Assembly (NCBI GenBank): GCA_902766515.1 | Contig: CACXEB010000446.1 | Span: 1-6,651, forward strand | Length of the DNA stretch: 6,651 bases | Reading direction: 5' to 3' | Origin: an uncultured Eubacteriales bacterium | Lineage (GTDB): Bacteria; Bacillota_A; Clostridia; Christensenellales; Aristaeellaceae | Shown: positions 5,939-6,651 of the stretch, piece after piece | How positions within the stretch are numbered: the first letter of the stretch is position 1 | How the letters are laid out: each line of letters starts with the position of its first letter | Translations under genes and position numbers: made by a program | The notes under the pieces: generated by a model | Told to the model about the DNA's origin: nothing | Database searches by the model: none | Seen by the model: only the letters and a program-made list of their open reading frames with translations

Positions 5939-6097
5939 TCAGGCGCCCGTTTTCCTGCTGACGATCATGCCAGCAATGAACAGGGCCACGGCGGCGGTGT
6001 ACAGCACGACCGCCAGCCAGTGCGGAAGCTCACGGATCCGGTTCGCGGCGATCGTTCCGCCGGCAAGCACCAGTCCGATGATGATCATGATATTCAT
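5939..6097 (-). CDS. 52-residue two-helix membrane microprotein coupled to the XRE regulator
   Basis: The frame begins M-N-I-M-I-I-I-G-L-V and ends with TGA at 5941-5939. It encodes two hydrophobic helices, about residues 3-16 and 28-46, joined by a short polar turn (N19-R-I-R-E-L-P25). A basic tail follows (S47-R-K-T). Support for reality: AAAGGAGG sits 7 nt before the ATG, the ATG overlaps the upstream stop as ATGA, and a strong terminator lies about 30 bp downstream. I recall similar small two-helix proteins next to XRE regulators in Clostridia but cannot verify this. It may interact with the membrane part of its neighbour or act independently; function is unknown. Confidence 0.75.
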   Translation of the reverse strand: MNIMIIIGLVLAGGTIAANRIRELPHWLAVVLYTAAVALFIAGMIVSRKTGA

Positions 6098-6615
6098 GGC
6101 TGTTCCTCCTTTGTTCTGCCAAGCAGCCGTCTTTTGAACGCTGCAATCTTCATCAAAGCGCCCGTGGTATACAGGATGCCCAATACCATGGCGACAAGCG
6201 CCGTGGAAAAGGTGATTCCCTTCAGGAATCCCGACCAGAAGGTTTCTTCCATTTCCATCACGTTCAGGACGGCATTTGCCATCAGCGCCACGATGCCCAG
6301 CACGAAATAGATCCGGACGAACCTCGTACTGCGCTGCTTTTCCGCGCTGCTGTACTCGGCCACCTGCATGACCGTTTCTTTCAGCTCTTCATTCATCCGC
6401 TCGCTTTTCCTTTCCCCGTCGAGCAGCTCCCGCAGGTCCACCTGATAGAGATCCGCCATTTCCACCAGCAGATCCAGGTCAGGCAGGTTGCTGCCGGTTT
6501 CCCACCGCGAGACTGTCCTCCGGGATACGTTGAGGCTTTCCGCCAGTTGCTCCTGCGTGAGCTCCTTCTCTTTCCGAAGCTCTTTCAGGAATGTACCGAT
6601 CTTCTGCAGATCCAT
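6094..6615 (-). CDS. Membrane-anchored XRE-family HTH transcriptional regulator
   Basis: This 173-residue protein has an N-terminal XRE/Cro-type DNA-binding domain (about 6-62): L13-R-K-E-K-E-L-T-Q-E-Q-L24, then the recognition helix S31-R-R-T-V-S-R-W38-E39, then P45-D-L-D-L-L50. A charged, probably helical linker (about 66-97) follows. Two hydrophobic segments come next, about 99-118 and 129-153, and a basic C-terminal tail ends the protein. The layout predicts a regulator tethered to the inner face of the membrane with both ends cytoplasmic. GGAGG is well placed before the ATG at 6615. The gene overlaps the downstream microprotein gene by 4 bp. The target genes and the signal are not evident. 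Its own promoter would lie mostly beyond the window, in which only 36 bp upstream are visible. Confidence 0.9.
   Translation of the reverse strand: MDLQKIGTFLKELRKEKELTQEQLAESLNVSRRTVSRWETGSNLPDLDLLVEMADLYQVDLRELLDGERKSERMNEELKETVMQVAEYSSAEKQRSTRFVRIYFVLGIVALMANAVLNVMEMEETFWSGFLKGITFSTALVAMVLGILYTTGALMKIAAFKRRLLGRTKEEQP
6105..6112 (-). promoter_or_regulatory. Ribosome binding site of the microprotein, inside the regulator gene
   Basis: AAAGGAGG on the minus strand lies 7 nt before the ATG at 6097 and within the last codons of the XRE gene (K-E-E). A near-perfect anti-Shine-Dalgarno match at ideal spacing, next to an ATGA stop-start overlap, is the main evidence that the short downstream frame is translated, probably coupled to the regulator. 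Confidence 0.8.
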
Positions 6616-6651
6616 GCTGCTTCCTCCTTCCGGATGCCAGTCTACGAAAAA

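Noticed and set aside
1..6651. CRISPR arrays, tRNA or rRNA genes, insertion sequences, phage genes
   Set aside because: No regularly spaced direct repeats, cloverleaf-like sequences, transposase or phage motifs were seen on either strand.

Overview
This GC-rich window carries strong AGGAGG-type ribosome binding sites. It also holds a LacI-type regulator feeding an LplB/YtcP-type sugar ABC importer. Together these suggest a member of the Clostridia (Firmicutes/Bacillota), probably a gut or rumen carbohydrate user. That placement is an inference from gene content; there is no rRNA or other phylogenetic marker here.

Left part (1-3111, minus strand). One operon reads leftward: a LacI-family repressor, an LplB-like permease, a YtcP/LplC-like permease, and the first four codons of a further gene at the window edge, most likely the solute-binding lipoprotein. 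A textbook promoter (TTGACA, 17 bp, TATATT) sits ahead of the repressor gene. An AAAACGTTTT palindrome covers its predicted start site, so the operon looks self-repressed. No ATPase gene is visible; importers of this class often use an ATPase encoded elsewhere. A hairpin lies between the second permease and the presumed binding-protein gene.

Middle (3112-4604). A structured, gene-free leader of about 340 bp precedes a divergent plus-strand gene. That gene encodes an exported PIG-L/LmbE-type deacetylase with an N-terminal beta-rich domain. Its metal ligands are present, but a histidine usually found in the second active-site motif is replaced by serine. Its position opposite the repressor suggests it processes a sugar or glycan handled by the importer.

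Right part (4605-6651). Two GNAT acetyltransferases follow on the plus strand. A strong GC-rich hairpin terminator separates them from a convergent minus-strand pair. The pair is an XRE-type HTH regulator with two C-terminal membrane helices and, overlapping it by 4 bp, a 52-residue two-helix membrane microprotein too short for routine ORF calling. This pair is the best candidate for a little-described system in the window. The rest is ordinary accessory metabolism and transport.
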